From assembly GCA_030407315.1 (NCBI GenBank), contig JALQPE010001738.1, positions 62,001 through 126,000 of the forward strand: a stretch of DNA of 64,000 nt, in the 5' to 3' direction. Shown here piece by piece: positions 29,988-40,300 of this stretch. This stretch comes from Asparagopsis taxiformis. Lineage: Eukaryota; Rhodophyta; Florideophyceae; Bonnemaisoniales; Bonnemaisoniaceae. The notes beneath the pieces are model-generated. The model made no database searches. It saw nothing but the letters and a program-made list of their open reading frames with translations, and was not told where the DNA came from. The first letter of the stretch is position 1; each line of letters begins with the position of its first letter. The position numbers and the translations under genes are program-made.

Positions 29988-30708
29988 GTCGAGCAAAACT
30001 CAATCTGGGTAGCAAACTAGTCCGGATTGAGTTTTGCTCGACCAGTTCCAGTATGACAAATATTTGGCCCCTCTGCAGATTTCGCTCTAGTCTACGAATA
30101 TGCTGGTAATTACAATGTAATTGAAGTAATTGCAATTACATTTTTTGGAGCACACTAGATTCTCGAGACCGACTCGCTGGCGAGATAATTACTTTCCGTA
30201 ATTAGTACTTGAAATTGACACTCAATTGCAATTACTTCAATTACAATGTAATTACAGCCATATTTGGAAACTAGAGTGAATTCCATGGGGGCGGGGGGTC
30301 AAAAAATTTGTCATACCGGAATTGGTCGAGTAAAACTCAATCCGGCCTAGTCCGTTTCCCGGATTGAGTTTTGCTCGGCCAATTCCGGTATGACAAATTT
30401 TTTGACCCTTCCATGGAATTTGCTCTAGTTTCTGAATATGGTGGTAATTACATTGTAATTGAAGTAATTGCAATTGAGTGTCAATTTCAACTACTAATTA
30501 CAGAAAGTAATTATTCGCCCAGCGAGTCGGTCTCGAGAGTCTAGTGTGCCCCGAAGAATGTAATTGCAATTACTTCAATTACATTGTAATTACCAGCATA
30601 TTCGTAAACTAGAGCGAAATCTGCAGAAGGGCCAAATACTTGTCATACCGGAACTGGTCGAGCAAAACTCAATCTGGAAATCAAGCAACGCCGGATTGAG
30701 TATTGCCA
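29988..30708. repeat. Nested palindrome: two inverted MITE-like units with three shared hairpins
   Basis: Three hairpins share the arm GGTCGAGCAAAACTCAATC and its complement: 29988-30042, about 30323-30383, and 30657-30708. Between them lie two units of about 320 bp (30022-30345 and 30360-30677) that are inverted copies of each other. Each unit is itself roughly palindromic, with AATTACAATGTAATT blocks at both ends and the same CTCGAGACCGACTCGCTGG core. The whole can fold at three scales. It looks like two head-to-head miniature inverted-repeat elements joined at a shared end. Confidence 0.85.
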
Positions 30709-30834
30709 AACTAGTCTTTGGGCTGTAACGTCCATCCATAGTCACCCACAACATGTCTACTAGTCCTCCAGCCTCACCCGCTTTGGATGCGACGCCTATG
30801 CTCTTTGCCCCTCTCCACACCATACAATTCCGTC

Positions 30835-32478
30835 ATGCCTCCTCCCAACGAAAACAACGACCTGCTCTGCGAAATAGAAGAGATGTACTCCGCACTTCTT
30901 CAACGGTTTCTCGCTCCTATCCATGATGGATTGGCCGCTTTGCGCTATCTCACTTCAATTCTAGAGAGTACCAACACGCGTGGCGTTTCATGCCGGGACC
31001 GCGGTCCCGACATGCACATTGCTTGCCAGGTCGTGAACAGCATTTTCACCAACAAAGCCACCGTCTCCCGCTTTGTAGCTCACTGCACCATAAAGGAATT
31101 GGCGAGGACTGGCACTCCGTTCGAAAACTCCTCTGCAAACCCTTCTCAACCTTCCAATTCATGTCCAGCTCTGCTCCTCGCCGCGTCGTCCTTCTCCCAA
31201 TTCTCTTCCGCCCCTTCAGACACCACACAGTCCAAGCGGTCCCTCATCACCAGCCCTGTCGGGAAGAAACACGTCTACCTTCAGCGGTCCATCGTCGGCT
31301 CTGCTTTCTTGTCGATGGCCAATGACCATATCGTTAGGTGGAAGGATTCAACCATGCGCAAGGCAGGACTAGCAGACCCTGGAGAAGAAGATGACCTTAA
31401 AATGTCGACAGAACTCCGCAGCTATCCACTTCGAAACGCGACTGTTGTGCCTCTGAACAAGCCCGCCTGGGTGCGCCTCCCAACTCAAGCTCTTCGCGAA
31501 GCATTTGCTCTCGCGATGCCTACCGACGAAGACAACCTCTTCGTGCCCCCTTCAAAGCGGAAAAGACTATCTACCGACTTCGACATGGAATCCATTCCAG
31601 CTCCCTCACTCTCGTCCCCCACTTTCAGAAATTCCGGTCTCGCTCCCGCCGACACTGCACCAGTTCTAATCGCTACTTCCGCGCTGCGTGCACTCACAAA
31701 GTTCTTCAACAACTCCAGAAAGACTGTGAAACTGGAGCTCCTCATATCGTCCTTCTTTCTTCTCCACCAAGACTTCGGCGCCGCTCTCCTCGAAAATCCT
31801 GCGAGCAGAAATCATGGCTCGTTCATGACTGGAAGCAATGAGCTCCCCATTCGTCCTCCCGATTCCATTCCGACCACAACGAGAGCGTACGGAAACAGTG
31901 CCGAAGCACACAAAGTTTATGAAGAAAACGACAAAATCTTCAACGCTTTCACACTCGGCTGTGAGGAGCTCATGGTTCAGCTCACCTATACTGTTTCCGT
32001 CACAGACACAGATGCTGTCTCCGCATCCCCCAGTACCTCAAAGCAGAGAAAAGCGGTGATAAAATTCTCCTTCCTCACTACCGCCATGATTCTTCTCAGC
32101 AGTCTCACTCAGTGCAATCAACGTCACATTCTCTGTTACAGCACGCAAAGTATTCTCGCCGCTTACAAAATTGCTCTATGTTTGAAGTCCTTCTTCTGCA
32201 CAATGCTCAATGCAGAAGATTATGCAGAAGATGGCTTCCCATGTGTTGGACATCACGGCTGCCTCGACATTCGCCACTACATCCCGGGTGGTGAGCTACT
32301 CTCCAGTTTGATTCGGAAGAAGAGGAACGTATCTGCCCATGAATATGAGACCATCAAATTTGATGAATCTGACCTTCACTCTACGGCGTCTGAGGACCCT
32401 AATCCTTCCTGCAACGCCACAGAAGATTTGCAACCTCTCTACGAAGATGAACAGCTTTTAATATTCCTCGTAAAGTGA
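30835..32478 (+). CDS. Unrecognised ORF inside the CACTA-like element, 547 aa
   Basis: From the ATG at 30835 (another in-frame ATG at 30787 is possible) the frame runs to TGA 32476-32478. The N-terminal part has an acidic helix ('LLCEIEEMYSALLQRFL'), then a Ser/Pro-rich linker and a basic patch 'PPSKRKRLSTDFDMES' that could be a nuclear localisation signal. The C-terminal half has hydrophobic helices ('VIKFSFLTTAMILLSSLTQC') and a Cys/His stretch ('GFPCVGHHGCLDIRH') before 'GELLSSLIRKKRN', and ends in an acidic tail. I see no DDE triad or known domain. GTAAAGTGAGT at the stop could be a splice donor, so the real protein may continue. Its place inside the element suggests a transposon-encoded protein. 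Confidence 0.6.
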   Translation: MPPPNENNDLLCEIEEMYSALLQRFLAPIHDGLAALRYLTSILESTNTRGVSCRDRGPDMHIACQVVNSIFTNKATVSRFVAHCTIKELARTGTPFENSSANPSQPSNSCPALLLAASSFSQFSSAPSDTTQSKRSLITSPVGKKHVYLQRSIVGSAFLSMANDHIVRWKDSTMRKAGLADPGEEDDLKMSTELRSYPLRNATVVPLNKPAWVRLPTQALREAFALAMPTDEDNLFVPPSKRKRLSTDFDMESIPAPSLSSPTFRNSGLAPADTAPVLIATSALRALTKFFNNSRKTVKLELLISSFFLLHQDFGAALLENPASRNHGSFMTGSNELPIRPPDSIPTTTRAYGNSAEAHKVYEENDKIFNAFTLGCEELMVQLTYTVSVTDTDAVSASPSTSKQRKAVIKFSFLTTAMILLSSLTQCNQRHILCYSTQSILAAYKIALCLKSFFCTMLNAEDYAEDGFPCVGHHGCLDIRHYIPGGELLSSLIRKKRNVSAHEYETIKFDESDLHSTASEDPNPSCNATEDLQPLYEDEQLLIFLVK

Positions 32479-33064
32479 GTCTTGCCCCATACCTAGAGCT
32501 AGCTACTTCAAACCCTGCCGTAAAATTTTGTGTTTGTTGTCACCTTCATACTTAGTAAGTGCCCATTTTACTGCTTTCACCTCCTTCCTTCTACTAGCAC
32601 CTTTCTACATCCTCCTATAAGAGAGCGGGCATATTGGTCGTTCAAAATCTATCTTGGTAACTGGAAGAATTGCGTTTGTACGGATCCGTATGCATACGCG
32701 GTGGAAGTAGTGGAATGCCAATCTGCATATATGCAGATTATGACCGCGATGCCAAACCATTTCCTGACCTACTGTACAACGTCAATCGCTCCACTCTTCA
32801 TTGTAATTCCCGTGTTCACTCCGACCCCACCGCCCAATTCACCTCCCTTTCAGTACTACAATACTATACTACCTATCAATTATTTCCTAGCTTTCCACCT
32901 TCTCACCTACCTCAACATAGGAAATTTCCCTCCTTCATGGCAACACCAGAATATATTCCAAGAAACAATTTCATACATGCACCTAGCCTACAAGCAGCTC
33001 ACCCCAAGACATTGCTCATGCGTAAGTTCATTTACACCATGTCCCACACTACACCTACTGTAAT
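32479..33064. other. Interior of the CACTA-like element after the ORF
   Basis: Pyrimidine-rich plus strand; a 177-codon open frame at 32530-33063 is low-complexity and not supported as a gene. Confidence 0.3.
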
Positions 33065-33445
33065 GGAACCACCAGAACCAGCGAAACCAGCCTCCCAAAC
33101 TAGTCCATGCACTGGTTTCAACCACCCTCCGTACTGTATCCGTCGCTGGTTTGCCATTCCCGTCATTCCATAGTCGAAATTAGTAATTTCAATGGTTTTA
33201 TCCCACCCCCGCTGGCCGTCAGCGAATGGACGGGCGCAAATCTAAAACCATCAAAAAAATCATGCCCAACTACAGTACAGAACCAGCCTTTCAGCCTGGC
33301 CTGACCAATGCTTTCCTCTGGTTTTTTTCCATCCCATTTCTCTACTGTATCCAGCCACGTCGCGTGGTTTTTTTCCAATAAAATTTATAAATTTTGCTCT
33401 GGCCGGCTATTCCATCGAAATCTACTGGTTCAAACCAGTGAAATC
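33065..33445. repeat. Right subterminal AACCAG/CTGGTT array
   Basis: At least eight copies in both orientations, mirroring the left array. Confidence 0.7.
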
Positions 33446-33462
33446 AATGGTTTTCTCAAAAA

Positions 33463-33476
33463 TTGCTCATGCTGTG
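33463..33476 (-). repeat. Right terminal inverted repeat of the CACTA-like element
   Basis: TTGCTCATGCTGTG, perfect inverse of 27273-27286. Confidence 0.7.
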
Positions 33477-33523
33477 CTAAATAGGGTCAATTTGGAGGGG
33501 GAAGCTTCAAGGTGCGAGGCAGT

Positions 33524-34262
33524 CACCCTCGATTTACATTAATGTAGTGTCCACCGATGGGCTTGAAAATCCGCACATGGACACTCTAGGGTATGCTGAA
33601 CAGCACCAGCGGCTTGGAAAAACAGTGGGCCAAGGCCGAACACCCGCGGCAAGGGTAACGCATCCGCGTAGAATCCACTTTCGCGGGACGTTCTAAAGCC
33701 GATTACGGCTAGTTTTGCTAACTTTTTCGGAAGGCGTCAACGCCAGCATTCCCAACGACTTCCGACGGTTCTGTTCGCAATGGTTTCGAGCAAGTGACGA
33801 TGCAATTTAACATTCGTCCTTGGACTTAGAAAATTTCGGCGATCTGCTCCCAGGCCAATTTTAGGCATTGCAAAAATGTGTCATCTGCGAAATTGGGCAA
33901 GATGCAACCTAAGGGTGAAACACAATAACCTCAGTTTACATTAATGTAGTGTCCACCATTGTCCTTCAAAACTCGCGCACGGGCACTCTGGAGTACGCTG
34001 AACATCGCTAGCGACTCGGAAAAACAATTGGCCTAGGCCATCACCCATTTGAAGGTCGACTCACTCGGGAGGATTTCGCCTAAGTGAGCGCCCTGTCACT
34101 GATGGTGGGCAACTCTCCTAACATGCGCGGAATGCGCCGACGCTAGCGTCACCAGCGTCTCACAACGGCCCTGCCCGTAGTCATCCCGAACAAGTGGCTG
34201 CGCAGGACAACGGACGTCTTCGGACTTGGAGGAATTTTACAGCTTGCCTCTCACACTATGGC
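33524..34262. repeat. Diverged duplication of a ~400-bp non-coding segment
   Basis: The block starting with TTTACATTAATGTAGTGTCC at about 33534 recurs at about 33937, followed in both by a similar series (a CACTCT-GG-TA-GCTGAACA word, a CGACTCGGAAAAACA word, later an ATTTTC/ATTTTAC end). ACATTAATGT is a 10-bp palindrome. No ORF is present; this may be the terminal repeat of an old element. Confidence 0.55.
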
Positions 34263-34832
34263 CGGTTGTAATTATCCGCGATGGGATGCACGTACCTTGG
34301 AACCCTCGACACGCGTGCGTGGATGGTCGCACGACCCCTCGACTTCCGTCCAGTGGGAACTCTATTGCCAGTCCATGCGCGAGAGCGATTCTCACTCACC
34401 GGCTGGCCGGTAAAGATTGTCACTGCGGCTATCGAGCCGCCTGACAAAGGCAATGACGTCTTGAAAGATAGCGTCAATTCGGATTGCGAATTCAGTTGAA
34501 TTCGCGCAATAGCGAAGGCCGTAGCCACGAATCGCCCAAGAGCGTAAGGCGACTAGCGGCGAAGGCCATCGCGAACGGCCATTATTATGGCACAACATAG
34601 CCCCCGGGACACGGTTTCTCACCCACGGGGTGAGTTTTCATCCGACTTCCGAGGGACCTCTTCTGTAGCAAGGGTTGGGTGATGCGTAATTCCTACCATC
34701 GTTGCATAAAGGAATTCATTTGGAAACTCAGCTTTATTGTCACACACTTACAATGGCTCTGTACGCGGGTATCAACTGTCAAAGATTACCTTAGGGTAAC
34801 AGTTGCTACTACGCGCTTCGAACGGGCTGCGA
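34263..34832. other. Region without supported gene
   Basis: Only short overlapping frames on both strands. It lies 3' of the minus-strand coiled-coil ORF. Confidence 0.3.
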
Positions 34833-36878
34833 CTAACGGCACGTGCGAGTCCGACGAGTCGGCCTGTCCTTGTTAATTGGAGATCCCACGCTCGCTGAAG
34901 GGGAAGAGGGCTGAGCCCTTTTACGCCTTCGGGCGACTCGTTGCCCCGCCGCCGCCACTGCGGCCGCGACTTTCGCCACCGGTGACGTCATATTGAGGCG
35001 ACGCGTGGCGCGCGTGGGCGATCGAGGGTCTTCAACGACTTGCACGGACTCTCCACCCGGGGAGGTTGCGTCAGTGGGTTTAGGAGTTGCCTCCTTTATG
35101 CCCTCAGACTCTTTTTCAGTACCCCCAGCGGTGGTGACACCTGTAACACCCGTCGCCGTAGGGGTACCAACCACGGAGGTTGGCTTACTCGTGGCGGGTT
35201 CGACCACAGCCACAGCCGTAGCAGTTCCCGCTGCTGTCGGGGCAGGAACGACCGAGGCCGTCGCCTTGACAACATCAACTGCCATAGGGTCGGCCGGGGC
35301 AGAACCACCCGACGCTACCGCATCGGAAGCGCCCCTAGCCGACGGTGTAGGAGCGTTGGCAACGGCCCGCGCGGCCATAACCGCACCAAGAGGGGCTGTT
35401 ATCGTTTCCTCCGACGTGGCCGCCGGGGCAGTCGCCGCACCCGAGGGTGACGCGGCGGGGACCCCCCGCCCGTGCAAGAACGCCATACCTGGGAAGGCAC
35501 GCGCGAGCGCGTTATCAGGGAGAGGGCGTGACCCTTCCACGTCCGCTTGACGAACACGTAGGTCTTCTACTGTCATAATGGCGCGTGCGGCCCTAGCGCA
35601 TATCGTGTTGGACTGCTGGTGCAGACTCTGGTCTGGGATCGGATCCCAGACCTGACAGAGCGCGCTCTGCAGGGCTAACTCCTGTTCCGCCAAATCACGC
35701 GCGTACCCCAGCCGGCTCTTGAACAAGTCATCGTGCTTTCGCTTCAGCAGCGTGTTCTCAGCAATCATCTCTGCTCGCAGAGTTTCCTTCTCGCCCTTAA
35801 CCGTCGCCAAGGCAGCTTCGGCTGATACTCGCGCCGCTTCGCTTTGCGCCAATCGCTCTCGGACCGCAGACACCGCGCGCTGGAGCTCTTCCACGCGCTT
35901 TTCCAAGGCCGAAGCATGCGCGGTCATGTCGGATGGGAGGGAACGGTCGGACGGCCGCGGCCGAGCAGCCGAAGACGGACCGGCTATATCAGCTGGGACA
36001 GGCTCAACGGTGTCCATTTCTGCCGACGCGTCTGTGGCCGCCGGAGGACGCGCTGACCTGGGAACCGTGACGGGCAAGCCCGTTTCTTCCCGCGGAAGGA
36101 GAGGACGGCCGCCATGAGTCTGATACGATATACAGTCCTCCACGAGTCGCCCTAGGGTAACGTAATCCCACCCCCTGGCCATCCAACCTCCCATAAGGGG
36201 TTGCGCGGCCGTGTATTCAAGTACCCTAAGGGGGATGCCCAACTCGAGGCGGACGCCGAACAGGTACGACGATAAGTCGATTGAATGCGAGACCGGGTCC
36301 ATTGGCACCCACTTGCTCAGCCGACGCGTCGGTTCGTAAGGAGAATTGGGTAGCGGCACGGTGTCAACCGTCTCCCACGGGAATGTTTCGTGCAAGCGAT
36401 AGAAATGCTCGAGCAACTCGGGCGTGACATCGAAGCACTCGAAATGGCGGATGAGTCCGCTAGGCCAGATGGGTGCCTCGACGCCCAAAGAGCGTATCTT
36501 CTTGAACATCTCCTCAGGGACCTGGTGCATGCGGTTTTGCGCCACAATATTCTCCAACCACGTCGCAGCGTAGTAGCACACCCATTCCGTATGGGCCATC
36601 TTGTCTAAAACCCTCGCGAGGGTACCCCCGTCCGAGCTCACCAGGTGTGACGCTGCGTAGCGGTACACGAGCGGCATCGGGAACAAGACCTCCCATTCGG
36701 GGACTTCCATCCAACGGGGTATGCGAGCATAGTAACGTCGACGCAACCTGGTCGGGATGCGCACGTATTCTACGTCCTTGAACGTGATGACGTAACCCCG
36801 GGGACCCGGCCGGAGATGCAGCGGTTGGTTACTTGTTTGAGGAAACGTGCGCCGACGCTCGTCGCGATACTCCCCACC
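34833..36878 (-). pseudogene. TE-associated coiled-coil ORF, 3' part, interrupted by LTR-A
   Basis: Minus-strand ORF whose apparent N-terminal 35 codons are LTR-A sequence; the native frame begins at 36878, next to the CCACC duplication, and continues from the fragment at 42533-43727. This part has a globular Arg/Tyr/Trp-rich domain ('YVRIPTRLRRRYYARIPRW' onward), a long heptad coiled coil ('ALEKRVEELQRAVSAV' to 'AEQELALQSALCQ', about 35650-35920), and a Pro/Ala/Thr-rich low-complexity tail with a basic end. No enzyme motif. The layout (disordered, globular, coiled coil, disordered) matches the antisense ORF of LTR-C, so it may be the accessory ORF of an older related element. Confidence 0.65.
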
Positions 36879-37322
36879 TGTTCTACCCCCTACGTCTCGC
36901 GGGTACAGATACTGTATCTTAATCTCGGCTTTACGTAGTGACGAGAAATATCCCTTGAGGATCTTGCGGGCTCCCCGAGACACTGTAAATCAGGTGAAGG
37001 GAGTTACTCGCCCGATCGGCCCCGAAACTGATCTGATGAGCTCGCGTCGAGGCGCGACAGTGATCTCGCTATCAAGCAGAGACACCAGCCTCGAATAATG
37101 CGCGGCGGCGAGCGGAGAGATACACTAATAAACTCGCGACGCGCCGTCTCGAGCGAAGGGCGGCGCGGGGTACATTCGGGTACCGGTTCACCTTGCCTCG
37201 TAGAGAGATTAGTCTGAACTAGCGTGAAATCGCTTCCGCGTACCGCGCGGATCGACCGGAGTGACGCGACCGAATTGGCGAGCGAGCAGGCGGTCTACGC
37301 GTACAGCCTCAGGTGGAGAACA
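36879..37322 (+). repeat. LTR-A 5' LTR
   Basis: 444 bp, TGTTCTACC to GGAGAACA; same length and, as far as read, same sequence as 42089-42532. The sequence just after it (AAGCGCTTTGTGAG) does not begin with TGG as tRNA primer sites do. Confidence 0.95.
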
Positions 37323-37389
37323 AAGCGCTTTGTGAGACGTCTGAAGCGCACTTAGGCTGGACCACCTGCCTAGCTTGCCAACCTACACG

Positions 37390-40300
37390 ATGTCAGCCCT
37401 TGGGCTGGTCAGTACTATCCGCCACCCGGAGCTCCACACTGCTCTGAGCGAGGACATTGCCCGGTTCGGCCTGGAATACGAACGGTACCTGAACGAGGTA
37501 GCGGATGTCAATCGAAATCGGACACCGGAAAACAGAATTCGTCCTGCAGGACGAAAAGCGTGCATCTGCCCTGACCTACTTGTATCACTGGTGTCAATGA
37601 AAGTCTTCGCAGGTTGCGACACCGTAGAAGATGTGACGAACACTCAGGTTCATCAATGGATGATCTCTCGGATGGACAGAGGAGAACAAGTCCTCTCGGC
37701 AAGGGTTGAAGCTGCAGTAAACGAAACTCAGTTCAAGCCTCTACTGAAGGATCCAGAAGGTGCTACCTTGATGTTTTTTAGCCAGCTTCACAGCTCGCTG
37801 CGTAAGTTTGGCGCATCAAGCGCCATCCAGAGCTCTCCGAAAGCTCTAATCAATCTGGTCATTCCGAAAATACAGCCCGCAATTGTGCGCGACACGGTTG
37901 TGAAAGAACACGACTACTGGCCAGAGAATAAGAAATATGACCTCAACTTCCTCCAATTGAAGGTGGCGGAAATCTCGCGCGAATCCGCTCGCTACGCGGG
38001 GAAGAGAGGTCGTCGGGACTTCAGCCCCGATTCGAATAGTCTTCCTCGTGGAAGTAAGGGAGAAATACAAGGGCGAAAGAACAAGAAAAGGCGTGAACAA
38101 GCCCGAGGGAATCAGCCCTCGACAGCGATCGGAACGGGAGCAGAACGTAAGCCTGTTCCGGTCCGGAACCCGGGACGAAGCGCCGATCATAGCAGCAGTC
38201 GGAACGGGGGGAGGAAGAAAACAAAGCAATGGAAGACACCCTGCCTAAATCCCGAATGCACTGAAGTTCACCCCCTGAAGGAGTGTAAGAATACTTCTGA
38301 GGAACAAAAGGACGATTTGTTCAGGAAATTAAGAGCAGATCGGAAGAGCCTCTCTGCGGTGAGAGACCCGTACCCCTCTGAAGGGAGATGGGAAGTGTTA
38401 TTGCACGACAAGGTCCTCGCGATTGCGCTCGGCGACATAGGGGCTGACTACAGCGCCGTGCCACGCCGACTGGTCCAGAAACTCGTCAAATCTGGATCAG
38501 AAATACCCGAATCAGTGCTAGATAACCCACTCAAGCTCAGTGTAGCTGTGAAGCTACCCAAATGCGACCCAATAATCGCCACATCGAAGGTTTCCCTATC
38601 GATACGATTGAAGCTCCCATGTGGACCCCTCTGCCTGCGAAGAGTTGAATTCATCGTCGTGGAGAACGATATGGAAGAGATTTTATTGGGAAGGCCATTA
38701 CTGAAATGCTTGGGATTCGATCTTGGACGTCACTTGGAGGACGTCCGAGACAAATATCACAACGCTGACGTAAGTTCGCTGATGCCAGTCGCTTCCGAAA
38801 CAGAAAGCAAATCCCTAGTGCTGAACCGATTCAAAGCGTATACAGGGATACGATACAATGACGCCGACTCCGACCCGATCCCTCTGCCAAATTCCATCGG
38901 GGCCAGCATGGGGATAGATTCAGAACAAGACATCGAGGCCGCCATTACAAATACAGTGCGATCTGCAGAAGCGAACAGTATCAGCAAAGAGGGATCCGCT
39001 AGGATATCGCGCCTCCTAGCCTCTTACCGTGACGTACTGCGAATCAAACTTGGGCCAGATCCTCCTGCACGAGTTGAGCCCATGCGAATTAAGCTGAAGC
39101 AGAATCACAGGCCGACCCGAGCCACCCAGCGGCGCTATGCCCCCCCACAACGCGAGTTTATATCAAATACTGTTCGGAGATTGGAGAAGATCGGAGCTAT
39201 CTATCACAACCCAGCCGCAAGGTGGGCAAGCCCTGCCCTTGCCGTTTCGAAACCAGGGTCTGAAAAATTCAGGTTCACGGTAGACCTGCGAGCGCCAAAT
39301 TCAATGACAGAACCCATCATATCTTCAATGCCGAACCTAGAATGCCTCTTACAGCTCACTGAGGGCAGCAGCGTATTCGCCAAAATTGATCTCTGTCACG
39401 CATATTGGCAATTACCACTGCACAAAGACTCGCAAGAATGCATGTCAATCCAGACACCCTTGGGTGTCTTCACGCCAAGACGAGTGCTCCAGGGGAGCAC
39501 AGACGCCGGAAGCCATTTTCAGGCCAGCACCGCGAAAGTATTCGAGTGCCTCTCAGCAAACATGCTGCAATGGCTCGATGATTTCCTTCTTCACGCCAAG
39601 AACGAAGGAATCCTAATTGACATATTGGAGACGTATTTCGCTAGGTGCCGCGAGTTCGGACTCAAGATACATGCAGAGAAGTCAAAACTGTTTCTCCGCG
39701 AGACGAAGTTTTGCGGAAGAATCATCGACGGAGAAGGGATCCGTTTCGATCCCCGCAGCCTCGACGCTTTACTGAACATGTACAGGCCGGAAAAGGCCGG
39801 AGACCTTCAGCAGTTCATTTGTGCGACGAGTTGGATGCGCAACAGCATCCCCGAATATGCCACGACCATCGCACCTCTTCACGAGATAATGGAACTCTGT
39901 TACACGAAGGCAAAGAAACGAACTAAACGCGCGGTGCGTAAAATTTCACTGGCAGGGCTATGGGGGAGAGATCATGACTGCGCTTTCCAGCAGATCAAAA
40001 ACTCTATAGCCCAGTCAGTGAAGCTTGCGCACCCGAAACGAGACTCCGATTTGTGTCTATTCTCAGACGCTTCAGAGTCACATTGGTCATCAGTCCTCAC
40101 ACAAACCAATCGCCTGGGGAGAAACCGCCCAATCGACGAACAGGAACACGCTCCGCTTTCGTTCCTTTCCGGAAGCTTCAAGGGATCATCCGCTCGATGG
40201 AGCATCGTGGAAAAGGAAGCTTTCGCTATTGTCGAATCAATGCAACGGCTGGAATACATTGTGGCTGGACGCGAAGTCCGTTTGTTTACGGATCACGCTA

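Larger units (their letters stand above)
27273..33476. mobile_element. CACTA/CMC-like DNA transposon, about 6.2 kb
   Basis: The 14-base terminus CACAGCATGAGCAA at 27273-27286 is repeated in inverted orientation at 33463-33476. Just inside each end lie dense copies of AACCAG/CTGGTT in both orientations (about 27300-27850 and 33065-33445), the arrangement known for CACTA-type subterminal transposase-binding arrays. Termini starting CAC also fit this group. No matching 2-3 bp target duplication is seen (TCC on the left, CTA on the right). The interior has a palindrome cluster (29.1-30.7 kb) and one unrecognised ORF (30835-32478) but no transposase I can identify, so it is either non-autonomous or encodes a novel protein. 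Confidence 0.65.

Noticed and set aside
34993..35550. 185-codon Ala/Val/Thr-rich frame
   Set aside because: Antisense shadow of the low-complexity tail of the coiled-coil ORF.
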